Origin: Mycolicibacterium chlorophenolicum
GTDB lineage: Bacteria > Actinomycetota > Actinomycetes > Mycobacteriales > Mycobacteriaceae
Direction: 5' to 3'
NCBI RefSeq assembly: GCF_001044235.1
Contig: NZ_JYNL01000030.1
Location: forward strand, 174,751 to 238,750
DNA: 64,000 bases
Shown: positions 56,701 to 64,000 of the stretch, one piece after another
How the letters are laid out: each line of letters opens with the position of its first letter
How positions within the stretch are numbered: position 1 is the stretch's first letter
Program-made: the position numbers and the translations under genes
The notes under the pieces: generated by a model
What the model saw: only the letters and a program-made list of their open reading frames with translations
What the model was told of the DNA's origin: nothing
Database searches by the model: none

Positions 56701-59700
56701 CAGGGCGGTGTCGTCACGGCCCGCCACCGGTGTCCCGGTGACGATGTCGGTGCCCGCCCCGATGCGGTGCAGCAGCGCGGCCACCGCGGCGTGCACCACC
56801 ATCAGCATGCTCACCTTATGGTGGTTGGCCAGGGCGCCCAGCGCGGCGACGGTGTGCGCGTCGAGGTCGCGGTGCAGCGCACCGCCGGCGCCGGTGGGTT
56901 CGGACGGCCGGGGGCGGTCGGTGGGCAGCGGCAGTTCGTCCGGCGCGTCGCGCAGAGCGTCGGTCCAGAACTGCCGATGCGCGTCACCGACCTGGGCGAG
57001 CAGGTCCTGCTGCCAGCTCGCGTAGTCGGCATAGTGCACCGGCAGGTGTTGCCACTCCGGTGCTCGGCCTTGCCGTCGTGCGGTGTACGCCGCCTCGAGG
57101 TCGCGCAGCAACGGTGCGTCCGACCACTCGTCGGTGGTGATGTGATGCAGCAGCAGCACGACGGTGGTGGCGCCGTCGGAGCCACGGATCACGCTGGCGC
57201 GCAACGGGATCTCGGAACGCAGATCGAATCGGTGACGTACTGCCGCGGCGATCTGGTCGTCGATCTCGGGACCGGTGCCCTCGATGATCTCGACCGGCAC
57301 GGCGGTGCCGGCGGGCTGGATCTGTTGGGCGAAGCCGCCGTCGTGCTCGACGAACACCGTGCGCAGCGACTCGTGGCGGTCGACCACGTCGCCGAGCGCC
57401 CGGGTCAGCGCCACCACGTCGAGTTCCCCGTCGAGGGTGACCACCAGCGGGTAGTTGTAGGCGACCCCGGTCTCGGGGAGCTGATCGAGGATCAGCATCC
57501 GTTCCTGCGCCGGGGACACCGGGACGACCTCGGGCCGAGGTCGAACGGTCAGTTCCGGTCGCCGGTCCGCGGGTGTGTTCGCCGCACCCACGACGGCGGC
57601 CAATCCGGCGACCGTCGGATTGTCGAACACATCGCGCAGCGACAGGCTCACCCCGAAAGCCGCCCGCACCTTGCCGATCAACCGGACACCGGCCAGCGAA
57701 TGCCCGCCGAGGGCGAAGAAATCGGCGTCGATGTCGGCGATCTCGGCATCGAGCAGCGACCCGAAGAGCTCACACATCCGGCGCTGGACATCGTCGGTGG
57801 GCGGTCGCCCCGTCACGCGGGTGCCAACGGAGTCCGGAAGTGCGCGTCTGTCGAGCTTCCCACTGGGCGTCAGCGGGAAGGCCGCGAGCTCGATGAACTC
57901 CGACGGAACCATGTGGACGGGCAGACGACGCGCGACGTACTGGCGCAACGGGTCGTCGATCGGCTCCCCACTGGGCAGGTAGTAGGCGAGCAGTCGGTCG
58001 GCGCGCGCGATGACCCGCGCCGAGGCAACCGCCGGATGACCGCCGAGGACCGCTTCGATCTCCCCGGGTTCGATCCGTACGCCGCGCAGCTTGATCTGGT
58101 CGTCGGTGCGGCCGAGGTAGTCGAGAACCACCGCGCCCGAGGGCGTCGACCGCCATCTGACCAGATCCCCGGTGCGATACAACCGGCTTCCGCCGGCGCC
58201 GAACGGGTTGGCGACGAACCGTTCGGCGGTCAGGACGTGCCGGTTGAGGTAGCCGTCGGCGAGCTGGACCCCACCGAGGTAGAGCTCCCCGGGGGTGCGG
58301 TCGGCAACCGGCGTGAGATGTTCGTCGAGCACGTAGGCGGTGACGTTCCACCCGGGTACACCGAGCGCCACCGGGCCGCCGTCGGCGGTCCACCCCAGCA
58401 CGTCGACGGAGGCCTCGGTCGGACCGTAGAGGTTGTGCAGCGGGGTGCCGGGGAAGGCGCGCGCGAACTGTCCGGCCAGCTCGGCGCTCAGCGCCTCGCC
58501 GCCCACTGTCACCCGGGTCAGCGAGTTGCAGGTCGCCGCGGCGGGTTCGTCGAGGAAGACCTCGAGCATCGAGGGGACGAAATCGACGGCGGTGACCTGG
58601 TTTTCGGCGATGGTCTGCGCCAGATACTCCGGTTCCCGATGCCCGCCCGGGCGGGCGACGACCAGCGCGGCGCCGGTGCTCAGCGGCCAGAACACCTCCC
58701 ACACCGAGGTGTCGAAACCGACGGGTGTCTTGACCAGCATGCGGTCGGACACTCCCAGCGGGTACGCGTGCTGCAGCCAGGCGATCCGGTTGACGATGCC
58801 GGCGTTCGGCACCGCGACTCCCTTCGGGGTGCCGGTCGACCCCGAGGTGTACAGGATGTACGCCCAGGAGGACGGGTCGATCTCGGGCAGCGGGCCAGGT
58901 GCTGTGTCCGCCCGGGCGCGCCGGACCTCGGCGGCGTCGTCGACGACGACGACCGGCCGCGCGTCCGTGATCATGTGGTGGACACGTTCGCGCGGGTAAT
59001 CGGTGTCCAGCGGGAGGAATGCCGCGCCCGACTTGGCGATGCCCACCAGCGCCACGATCAGCTCCACCGACCGCGGCAGCGCGAGACCGACGATCGCCCC
59101 GGGTACCACGCCACGCCCGCCCAGGCGCGCCGCCCACCGGTCCGACCATGCGTCGAGTTCGGCATAGCTCAGTTCGTCGGCCCCGGACACCACGGCGAGG
59201 ACGTGCGGGCTGCGGCGGGCCTGCGCCGACACCAACGCACCGAGGCTGGTCGGTGGCAGCGGGTGCGCGGTCGCGTTGCGTTCGACGAGCACCGAGTGTC
59301 GTTCTGCGGCGGTGAGAATCGGAAGATCGCGCACGTGCACCGCAGAGTCGGTGGCCGCCCCGACGCACACCCGCACCAGCCGGTCGGTGATCTCACGCAC
59401 CGTCTGCTCGTCGAAGAGATCCCTGCTGTACTCGGTGACCAGGTGCGCCGAACCCGATCCGGGCGCATCGACGAGGGTGAACCCGAGGTCGAACATGGCG
59501 CCGTCGGGCGGCAATTCGTGCCAGTCCGCGGGCAGGCCGAAGATCGACGGGTCGTCGTCGCGGCGGTGGAAGCCGACGAACACGTTGAACAGCGGGTTGC
59601 GGCCCGCCGCGCGGGTGGGGTTGAGGTCCTCGACGATGCGGTCGAACGGCACGGTGCTGTGGGCGAACGCAGCCAGGTCGGCGCTGCGGACCCGGTCGAG

Positions 59701-62700
59701 CAGCTCCGCGAAGTCGGGGTCGCCCGACAGGTCGGCGCGGAGCACCACGGTGTTGACGAACAAGCCCACCACGTCGTCGAGCACCGACCCATCGCGGCCT
59801 GCCACCGGCGTACCCACCACGATGTCGGTGCCCGCCCCGAGCCGGTGCAGCAGCGCCGCGACGGCAGCGTGCAGCACCATCAGCATGCTCGCCTGGTGCC
59901 GGGCCGCCAGGGTGCGCAGCGCCGCCGCGGTGGCGGCGTCCAGGTCGACGCGGAGGGTGCCGCCGGCGCCACTCGGTGTGGCCGGCCGGGGCCGGTCGGT
60001 CGGCAGCGGCAGCTCGTGGGGAGCGCCACGCAGCGCCGCACGCCAAAACGCGAGCTGGCTGTCCTCGATGTCGGTCAGCAGTTCGCGTTGCCAGAGTGCG
60101 TAGTCGGCGTACTGCACCGGCAGCGGTTCGGTCACCGGGGCCTGGCCGCGCCTGCGGGCGTGGTACGCCCGGTCCAGATCCGTCAGCAGCGGCGCATCGG
60201 ACCATTCGTCGGTGGCGATGTGATGCAGCAGCAGCGCCACGGTGTGACGTTGCGGATCGTGGCGAAACACGCTGACTCGCAACGGGATGCCTGATTGCAG
60301 ATCGAACCGGTGGGCCACCGCCGTGGCCAGCTGCGTCTGCAGGTGCGCGTCATCGCAGTCGATGACGTCGATCGGGACGTTCACCCCGGGCGGCAGGATC
60401 TGCTGGGTGAAGCCGCCGTCGCCTTCGGGGAACATCGTGCGCAGCGACTCGTGGCGGTCCACCACGTCGCCGAGGGCTCGGCGCAGGGCGGGCAGATCGA
60501 GTGCGCCGTGCACGGTGACGGCCAGGGGATAGTTGTAGGCCACGCCCGACTCGCCGAGTCGGTCCATGATGAGCATGCGTTCCTGCGCGGGGGACACCGG
60601 GATCACGTCGGGGCGCGGACGCGCCTGCAGGCCGGTCCGCTGCGTCGTCGCGGGCCGGCTCTCGAGCCTTTCGGCGAGTCGTGCGACCGTCGGGTGATCG
60701 AAGACGTCCCGCAGTGACAGCGTCGCGCCCAGCTCCGCCCGCACCCGGTTGATCAGCCGGATGCTCGACAGCGAATGCCCGCCGAGTGCGAAGAAATCGG
60801 CGTCCACACCGGCCACCGTGGTCCCCAGCACCTCGCTGAACACCGCGCAGAGAACCTCCTCGACCGGTGAGCCGGGAGCGCGGCCCGCATCCTGGCCGGG
60901 GTCGGCGTCGACCTCCGGCAGCGCCCGCACGTCGAGCTTGCCGTTGTCGGTCACCGGCAGCTCGTCGAGCACACCGATGGCCGCCGGCACCATGTACGCC
61001 GGCAGCGACGCGCGCAGATCGGCGCGCACCCGGGCGGCCAGATCGCCGGTGTCGGTCTCGGGGTCGGTGGGCACGACGAAGGCCACCAGCCGGGGCGAGC
61101 CCGTCGGGTCGGGCCGGGTGATCACCGCCGCCTGCGCCACCTGCGGGTGCTCGACCAGAGCGGACTCGATGTCACCGAGCTCGACGCGGTAGCCCCGGAT
61201 CTTCACCTGGTCGTCCGAGCGGCCGCGGAAGTCGAGATTTCCGTCAGGGCGCCGGACGACGATGTCGCCGGTCCGGTACATCCGTGCGTCGAAGTCCGCG
61301 TCGGCGCCGCGGAACGGGTCGGCGACGAAGCGGCTCGCCGTCAGCGCCGGCTGCCCGAGATAGCCCTGCGCCAAGCCGGCGCCCCGGATGTAGAGCTCGC
61401 CGGCCACGCCGTCGGGGACCGGCCGCAGCGCGCGGTCGAGGATGTGGACGGTGGTGTTCCAGATGGGTTGCCCCACGGTCGGAGTGGGGCTCGAATCGGT
61501 ACCTCCGCCGAGCGTGTTGATCGTGTACTCGGTCGGACCGTACAGGTTGTAGCCGGAGGTGTTCTCTCGCAGTCTGTTCCACACTGCCGTCGAGACCGCC
61601 TCCCCGCCCAGCAGCACCAGCAGGGGGGGATGCCCGGCGGGGTCGAGCAACCCCTGCTCGAACAGCAGTGCCGCGTAGGTGGGTGTCACGTTGACGACGT
61701 CGATCCGGTGACGGTGGCAATAGGCCACCAGCGCGTGGGCGTCCCGGCGCAGCGTCTCGTCGCAGATGTGCACTTCGTGGCCTTCGATCAGCCACAGCAG
61801 CTCTTCCCACGACATGTCGAAGGAGAACGACACCGTGTGCGCGACCCGGATCCGGCGTCCGCCGGCCTCGGCGATCGCCGGACCGAAGATCGCCTCCCGG
61901 TGGTTGAGGTGCATGTTGGTCAGCCCCCGGTGGGGGGTCACGACACCCTTGGGCCGGCCGGTGGACCCGGAGGTGTAGATGACGTAGGCCGTCTCGTCCG
62001 GATAGGGGGAGTAGCCATCCCAATCCGGCCGAGCGGCAGCACATTCGGAGGTGACGGCGTCGCCGTCGAGGAGCCACGACGGGCACGCCGACGGTGCCAG
62101 GCCGGTGATGCGGTCGGCGACCGCGGCGGTGGTGAGCACACAGGCGGGCTCGGCGTCGTTGAGCATCGCGGCGAGCCGGTCGTCGGGGTAGTCGAGTTCC
62201 AAGGGCAGGTAGGCCGCGCCGGCCCGCAGGACACCGAACAGTGCCACCACCGCCTCGATCGACCGGGGGATGGCCAGCGCCACGATCGCACCGGAGCCGA
62301 TGCCGCGGTTGCGCAGCACCCAGGCCAGCCGATTGATGCGTGCCTGCAGGTCGCGGTAGTCGACGCGCTCGTTTCCGCACACCAGGGCAGTCAGCTCCGC
62401 GCTGTGATCGGCGCGGTGGGCCAGCAGATCGGTGACCGTCGCCGGCGGCAGCTCGTGCCGGGTGGTTTCGTCTCGGGCCTCGAGGGCGGCGACCTCACGC
62501 GGCATCAGCACCGGCACGCCACCGAGGGGTTCGTGGGCCCCGGCGGCGGTCAGGTGAATCAGCAGGTGCTGCAACCGATCCAGCAGGCGGGCGGCGTGGT
62601 CGCGCTCCACCACGTCGGGCCGGTATTCGAGCTTGACCCACAACCGGCGTCCGGGCGAGGCCACCCATGTCAGCGGATAGTGCGAGGCGTCGATCGAATC

Positions 62701-64000
62701 GTGCCCGACGATGCCGTGCTCGGCCTCCATGTCGGTGAACGTGTCGTCCCCGAGGAAGTTCTGCAGCACGTAGAGGCTGTCGAAAAGCGGGGTGGCGCCC
62801 GCGAAGGTGTCGTTGTCGGGGTTGGCCGCGGCCAGCGCGCGCAGGATGTCACCGAGACCGAGATACTCGTGATCCATCAGGACCAGGCGCGCAGACTGCA
62901 CCGCGTGCAGGGTTTCGGAGAGCGTGTGGTCGGGCCGTAACCGGACCCGGGTCGGGACGGTGTTCAGGAACAGCCCGATGACCTCGTCGATCCCGTCGAT
63001 CTCGGTCGGTCGCCCCGCCACCGTGGTGCCGAGAACCACGTCGTCGCTGCCTGATTCGTAGCCGATCACCATCGCCAGCGCCGTGGTGATCACCGCGTTC
63101 AGGGTGACTCCCCAGGCCTGTACCCGCGTGGTCAGTGCGGCGGTCTGCTCCTCGGTCAGGAAGAACTCGAGCCGCAGCGCGAGGGTCGGTTCGGTGCCGA
63201 CGGCCGAGGGCACCAGCAGCGACGGCCCCGCAAGACCCGCGAGTGCGTCGGCCCACGCGGCCGCGGATTCGGATGTGTTGCGGCCGGCCAGCCATGTCAG
63301 GTAGTCGGTGAACTGTGCCGGGGCCGGGGGCACGTGCGCCGAGCCGCCCCGGCGGGCCGCGGTGTACTCGCCGAACAGTTCGCGGAGCAGGTGTTCGCGC
63401 GACCAGCCGTCCAGCAGCAGGAAGTGATAGCTGAAGATCAGTCGGTCAGCAGCGCCGGTGCGCACGACAGTGAAGCGGGCCAGCGGCGGTGCGGACAGGT
63501 CGAAGGTGCGTAACCGGTCGGCCTCGGTGATCCGGTCGAGTTCGGCGGCCATCGCAGTCTCGGGCCGGTCGCTGATGTCGACGACCTCGACCGTGACGGC
63601 CGGGTCGGCGGCCACGGCTGCCACCGGGTGCGGCACGCCATCGGCCCAGAAGCCGCACCGGAGAACCGGATTGCGCCGCATCACCTGCGAGTACGCCGCT
63701 TCCAGCGCGGGCACGTCCACCGGCTCGGCGACGTCGAACACGTTCTGCACGATGTAGACCGCGGCCGGCGAGTAACTGGCCTGGAAGAAGACACCTTCCT
63801 GCAGGGGTGACAGCGGCCAGATCGTCTCCACCGGACCGGGCGCTGCCAGGACTGCGTCGATCTGCTTCTGGTCCAGCGAGACCAGCGGCAGATCCGACGG
63901 GGTCAGCGACGCCGCCGGGGCGCCCGTGCCGGCGTCGCCCATCTCCCGCAGAACGGCGGACCAGTGCGCGGCGAGGTCGCCGACCTCGTCCTCGGTCAGT
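53713..64000 (-). CDS. Non-ribosomal peptide synthetase, terminal part (C-A-T)x3-TE, 5' end off the window
   Basis: The frame is open to the right edge; the first methionine (63942) is internal. The visible 3,400-plus residues begin with the end of an epimerisation domain (LTEDEVGDLAAHW) and a DCL-type condensation domain (PLSPLQEGVFF; HFLLLDGW near 63403-63426). Three C-A-T modules follow: A cores near 61950, 58830 and 55750, carrier GGHSL sites near 60780, 57700 and 54630, then a thioesterase with GWSFGG near 54230. The A1 core FDMSWEE, LLGGE and LYGPTEYTIN gives a signature close to D-M-E-T/L-L-G-L-I-N-K, hydroxyornithine-like. A2 and A3 share FDTSVWE, PGGHRE, TVGGE and LYGPTEASVD, giving the same signature D-T-W-H-T-G-L-V-D-K, whose substrate I cannot name. 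The visible modules contain no further epimerisation domain. The product is probably an exochelin-type hydroxamate peptide released by hydrolysis or cyclisation. Confidence 0.95.
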   Translation of the reverse strand, partial: LTEDEVGDLAAHWSAVLREMGDAGTGAPAASLTPSDLPLVSLDQKQIDAVLAAPGPVETIWPLSPLQEGVFFQASYSPAAVYIVQNVFDVAEPVDVPALEAAYSQVMRRNPVLRCGFWADGVPHPVAAVAADPAVTVEVVDISDRPETAMAAELDRITEADRLRTFDLSAPPLARFTVVRTGAADRLIFSYHFLLLDGWSREHLLRELFGEYTAARRGGSAHVPPAPAQFTDYLTWLAGRNTSESAAAWADALAGLAGPSLLVPSAVGTEPTLALRLEFFLTEEQTAALTTRVQAWGVTLNAVITTALAMVIGYESGSDDVVLGTTVAGRPTEIDGIDEVIGLFLNTVPTRVRLRPDHTLSETLHAVQSARLVLMDHEYLGLGDILRALAAANPDNDTFAGATPLFDSLYVLQNFLGDDTFTDMEAEHGIVGHDSIDASHYPLTWVASPGRRLWVKLEYRPDVVERDHAARLLDRLQHLLIHLTAAGAHEPLGGVPVLMPREVAALEARDETTRHELPPATVTDLLAHRADHSAELTALVCGNERVDYRDLQARINRLAWVLRNRGIGSGAIVALAIPRSIEAVVALFGVLRAGAAYLPLELDYPDDRLAAMLNDAEPACVLTTAAVADRITGLAPSACPSWLLDGDAVTSECAAARPDWDGYSPYPDETAYVIYTSGSTGRPKGVVTPHRGLTNMHLNHREAIFGPAIAEAGGRRIRVAHTVSFSFDMSWEELLWLIEGHEVHICDETLRRDAHALVAYCHRHRIDVVNVTPTYAALLFEQGLLDPAGHPPLLVLLGGEAVSTAVWNRLRENTSGYNLYGPTEYTINTLGGGTDSSPTPTVGQPIWNTTVHILDRALRPVPDGVAGELYIRGAGLAQGYLGQPALTASRFVADPFRGADADFDARMYRTGDIVVRRPDGNLDFRGRSDDQVKIRGYRVELGDIESALVEHPQVAQAAVITRPDPTGSPRLVAFVVPTDPETDTGDLAARVRADLRASLPAYMVPAAIGVLDELPVTDNGKLDVRALPEVDADPGQDAGRAPGSPVEEVLCAVFSEVLGTTVAGVDADFFALGGHSLSSIRLINRVRAELGATLSLRDVFDHPTVARLAERLESRPATTQRTGLQARPRPDVIPVSPAQERMLIMDRLGESGVAYNYPLAVTVHGALDLPALRRALGDVVDRHESLRTMFPEGDGGFTQQILPPGVNVPIDVIDCDDAHLQTQLATAVAHRFDLQSGIPLRVSVFRHDPQRHTVALLLHHIATDEWSDAPLLTDLDRAYHARRRGQAPVTEPLPVQYADYALWQRELLTDIEDSQLAFWRAALRGAPHELPLPTDRPRPATPSGAGGTLRVDLDAATAAALRTLAARHQASMLMVLHAAVAALLHRLGAGTDIVVGTPVAGRDGSVLDDVVGLFVNTVVLRADLSGDPDFAELLDRVRSADLAAFAHSTVPFDRIVEDLNPTRAAGRNPLFNVFVGFHRRDDDPSIFGLPADWHELPPDGAMFDLGFTLVDAPGSGSAHLVTEYSRDLFDEQTVREITDRLVRVCVGAATDSAVHVRDLPILTAAERHSVLVERNATAHPLPPTSLGALVSAQARRSPHVLAVVSGADELSYAELDAWSDRWAARLGGRGVVPGAIVGLALPRSVELIVALVGIAKSGAAFLPLDTDYPRERVHHMITDARPVVVVDDAAEVRRARADTAPGPLPEIDPSSWAYILYTSGSTGTPKGVAVPNAGIVNRIAWLQHAYPLGVSDRMLVKTPVGFDTSVWEVFWPLSTGAALVVARPGGHREPEYLAQTIAENQVTAVDFVPSMLEVFLDEPAAATCNSLTRVTVGGEALSAELAGQFARAFPGTPLHNLYGPTEASVDVLGWTADGGPVALGVPGWNVTAYVLDEHLTPVADRTPGELYLGGVQLADGYLNRHVLTAERFVANPFGAGGSRLYRTGDLVRWRSTPSGAVVLDYLGRTDDQIKLRGVRIEPGEIEAVLGGHPAVASARVIARADRLLAYYLPSGEPIDDPLRQYVARRLPVHMVPSEFIELAAFPLTPSGKLDRRALPDSVGTRVTGRPPTDDVQRRMCELFGSLLDAEIADIDADFFALGGHSLAGVRLIGKVRAAFGVSLSLRDVFDNPTVAGLAAVVGAANTPADRRPELTVRPRPEVVPVSPAQERMLILDQLPETGVAYNYPLVVTLDGELDVVALTRALGDVVDRHESLRTVFVEHDGGFAQQIQPAGTAVPVEIIEGTGPEIDDQIAAAVRHRFDLRSEIPLRASVIRGSDGATTVVLLLHHITTDEWSDAPLLRDLEAAYTARRQGRAPEWQHLPVHYADYASWQQDLLAQVGDAHRQFWTDALRDAPDELPLPTDRPRPSEPTGAGGALHRDLDAHTVAALGALANHHKVSMLMVVHAAVAALLHRIGAGTDIVTGTPVAGRDDTALGDVVGLFINTVVLRADVSGNPRFDELLARVRDTDLAAFAHAELPFDQVVDALKPPRVHGRNPLFNVFIAHHRRDGDDSMLFGMSAHWHEHTVSTAIFDLGFTVTDTSDGGGVVTTEYSSDLFDGSTAHALTERLVAVLDQVARDSTVRIAELDVLAPAEQASLAARNDTGHVVEATSLASMVTAQARRSPHACAVRDHTGELTYAELDEWSDRLAARLIGAGAGPGTLIGVRLPRCVELVVALVAVTKTGAAFLPLDPEYPGERIDFMIADATPAEVLDDVADIRGAQYGPPPASLPDPHPASWAYVLYTSGSTGTPKGVAVAHAGIVNRIAWLQHAYPLDDTDRMLVKTPISFDTSVWEVFWPLSTGATLVIARPGGHREPRYLAEVIADERVTAVDFVPSMLEVFLDEPAVRNCRSLTRVTVGGEALSTELARRFGRICPHTPLHNLYGPTEASVDVLNWTADGGPVALGLPGWNVRAHVLDIYLNPVPDNVAGELYLAGTQLADGYLHRHGLTAERFVANPYTPGTRMYRTGDLVRWRVGANGAPALEYLGRTDEQIKLRGVRIEPGEIEAVLDSHPAIASARVVARGDRLLAYYLPTGHPADEPIRDYASRHLPLHMVPSDFVELTVFPLTPSGKLDKRALPVPQRGSTSGRPPSTTRQHTLCALFGEVLQTPVTTVDADFFELGGHSLLLVRLASAIRREFPVVADELSVGDLMVASTVSAVDRLLSGEDRHDSFAPILPVRTGGTAPPLFCLPPASGLSWPYTALKRHVPQQIPIYALQSPLFSGGALPDDLTELVHLYTDTITGVAPTGPIRVLGWSFGGVLALLVAQELVRRGRDVGYVGMLDSYPHVSSGEFDREAVLASVLSEMGFAADVGDRLTVPEAIDLMRAHDDAIAILDDTQIAAAVENYIAAEKFTVRADYGRYDGEVFFVDAALEDDRWGVASQAWRRYIPGSLRVMTVQCRHADVLGPTALDEIGPVLAADLTHRQD

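Noticed and set aside
56107..60294. A 1,395-residue open frame on the plus strand across the NRPS gene
   Set aside because: It mirrors the NRPS on the opposite strand. Its composition (runs of Arg, Gly, Val, His) has no family motif, and long antisense frames are expected in GC-rich DNA.
60600..62500. First visible A domain as beta-alanine specific because panD is in the locus
   Set aside because: The pocket begins with Asp and resembles hydroxyornithine-type domains; beta-amino-acid domains as I recall them lack that Asp. Beta-alanine loading, if any, must be by a module outside the window.

Overview
The window reads as a stretch of chromosome from a fast-growing, Mycolicibacterium-like mycobacterium. 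It is GC-rich throughout, with heavy use of GTG starts and ATGA/GTGA start-stop overlaps. It encodes an RbpA nearly identical to the mycobacterial protein, unfused Lnt and Ppm1 in tandem (the M. smegmatis arrangement; from memory they are fused in M. tuberculosis), F420/deazaflavin-type small oxidoreductases, and matches to the mycobacterial IdeR iron box. No rRNA, tRNA, CRISPR array, insertion sequence or prophage was recognised.

Layout. 1-6.4 kb: fragment of a DUF222/HNH-like gene, two tandem PPOX-fold F420-type genes, fxsA, an amidohydrolase, lnt and ppm1, convergent with rbpA, then a small Cys-rich protein. 6.4-10.1 kb: alkanesulfonate uptake and desulfonation (ssuCBAD). 10.2-17.1 kb: membrane and lipoproteins, a type-B carboxylesterase, a copper amine oxidase gene broken by a one-base frameshift, a YnfA-like protein, an SCO6745-like protein and a three-repeat DUF4333 lipoprotein. 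17.1-19.9 kb: gluconate regulator, kinase and permease. 20-22.4 kb: RDD protein, DoxX protein with a hendecad-repeat tail, and a beta-lactamase-like serine hydrolase. 22.4-37.0 kb: xylulokinase, LysR regulator, FGGY kinase, then a tetritol (threitol/erythritol) locus with an SDR, a SorC-type regulator, a zinc dehydrogenase, a five-gene ABC sugar-type transporter, a DAK-family kinase and an RpiB-family isomerase. It closely resembles the characterised M. smegmatis D-threitol cluster. 37-41.1 kb: enoyl-CoA hydratase, a possible leader peptide and hairpin before an FBP-domain gene, a slipin, a DUF1918 protein, an EamA transporter and a DDN-like protein. 41.1-45.3 kb: a spermidine/putrescine-type transporter (potABDC). 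45.6-50.7 kb: SRPBCC protein, MFS exporter, P1 peptidase, TspO, PsiE-like protein and thioesterase. 50.7-64 kb: a siderophore locus with an ornithine N5-monooxygenase, a PanD aspartate decarboxylase, two divergent IdeR-box promoters, a ferri-siderophore binding lipoprotein, and the last three modules plus thioesterase of a large NRPS that runs off the right edge.

How the genes work together. Gluconokinase, xylulokinase and the DAK/RpiB pair would each deliver sugar phosphates (6-phosphogluconate, xylulose 5-phosphate, erythrose 4-phosphate) into the pentose-phosphate pathway, so 17-37 kb looks like a carbohydrate-acid/polyol catabolic block. In the siderophore locus the monooxygenase would make N5-hydroxyornithine and PanD beta-alanine, both constituents of mycobacterial exochelins; one visible adenylation domain carries a hydroxyornithine-like signature. 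The order of the visible modules does not match exochelin MS, so the peptide may be a different exochelin-type siderophore. All functional calls rest on reading the sequence and recalled family knowledge; no searches were run.
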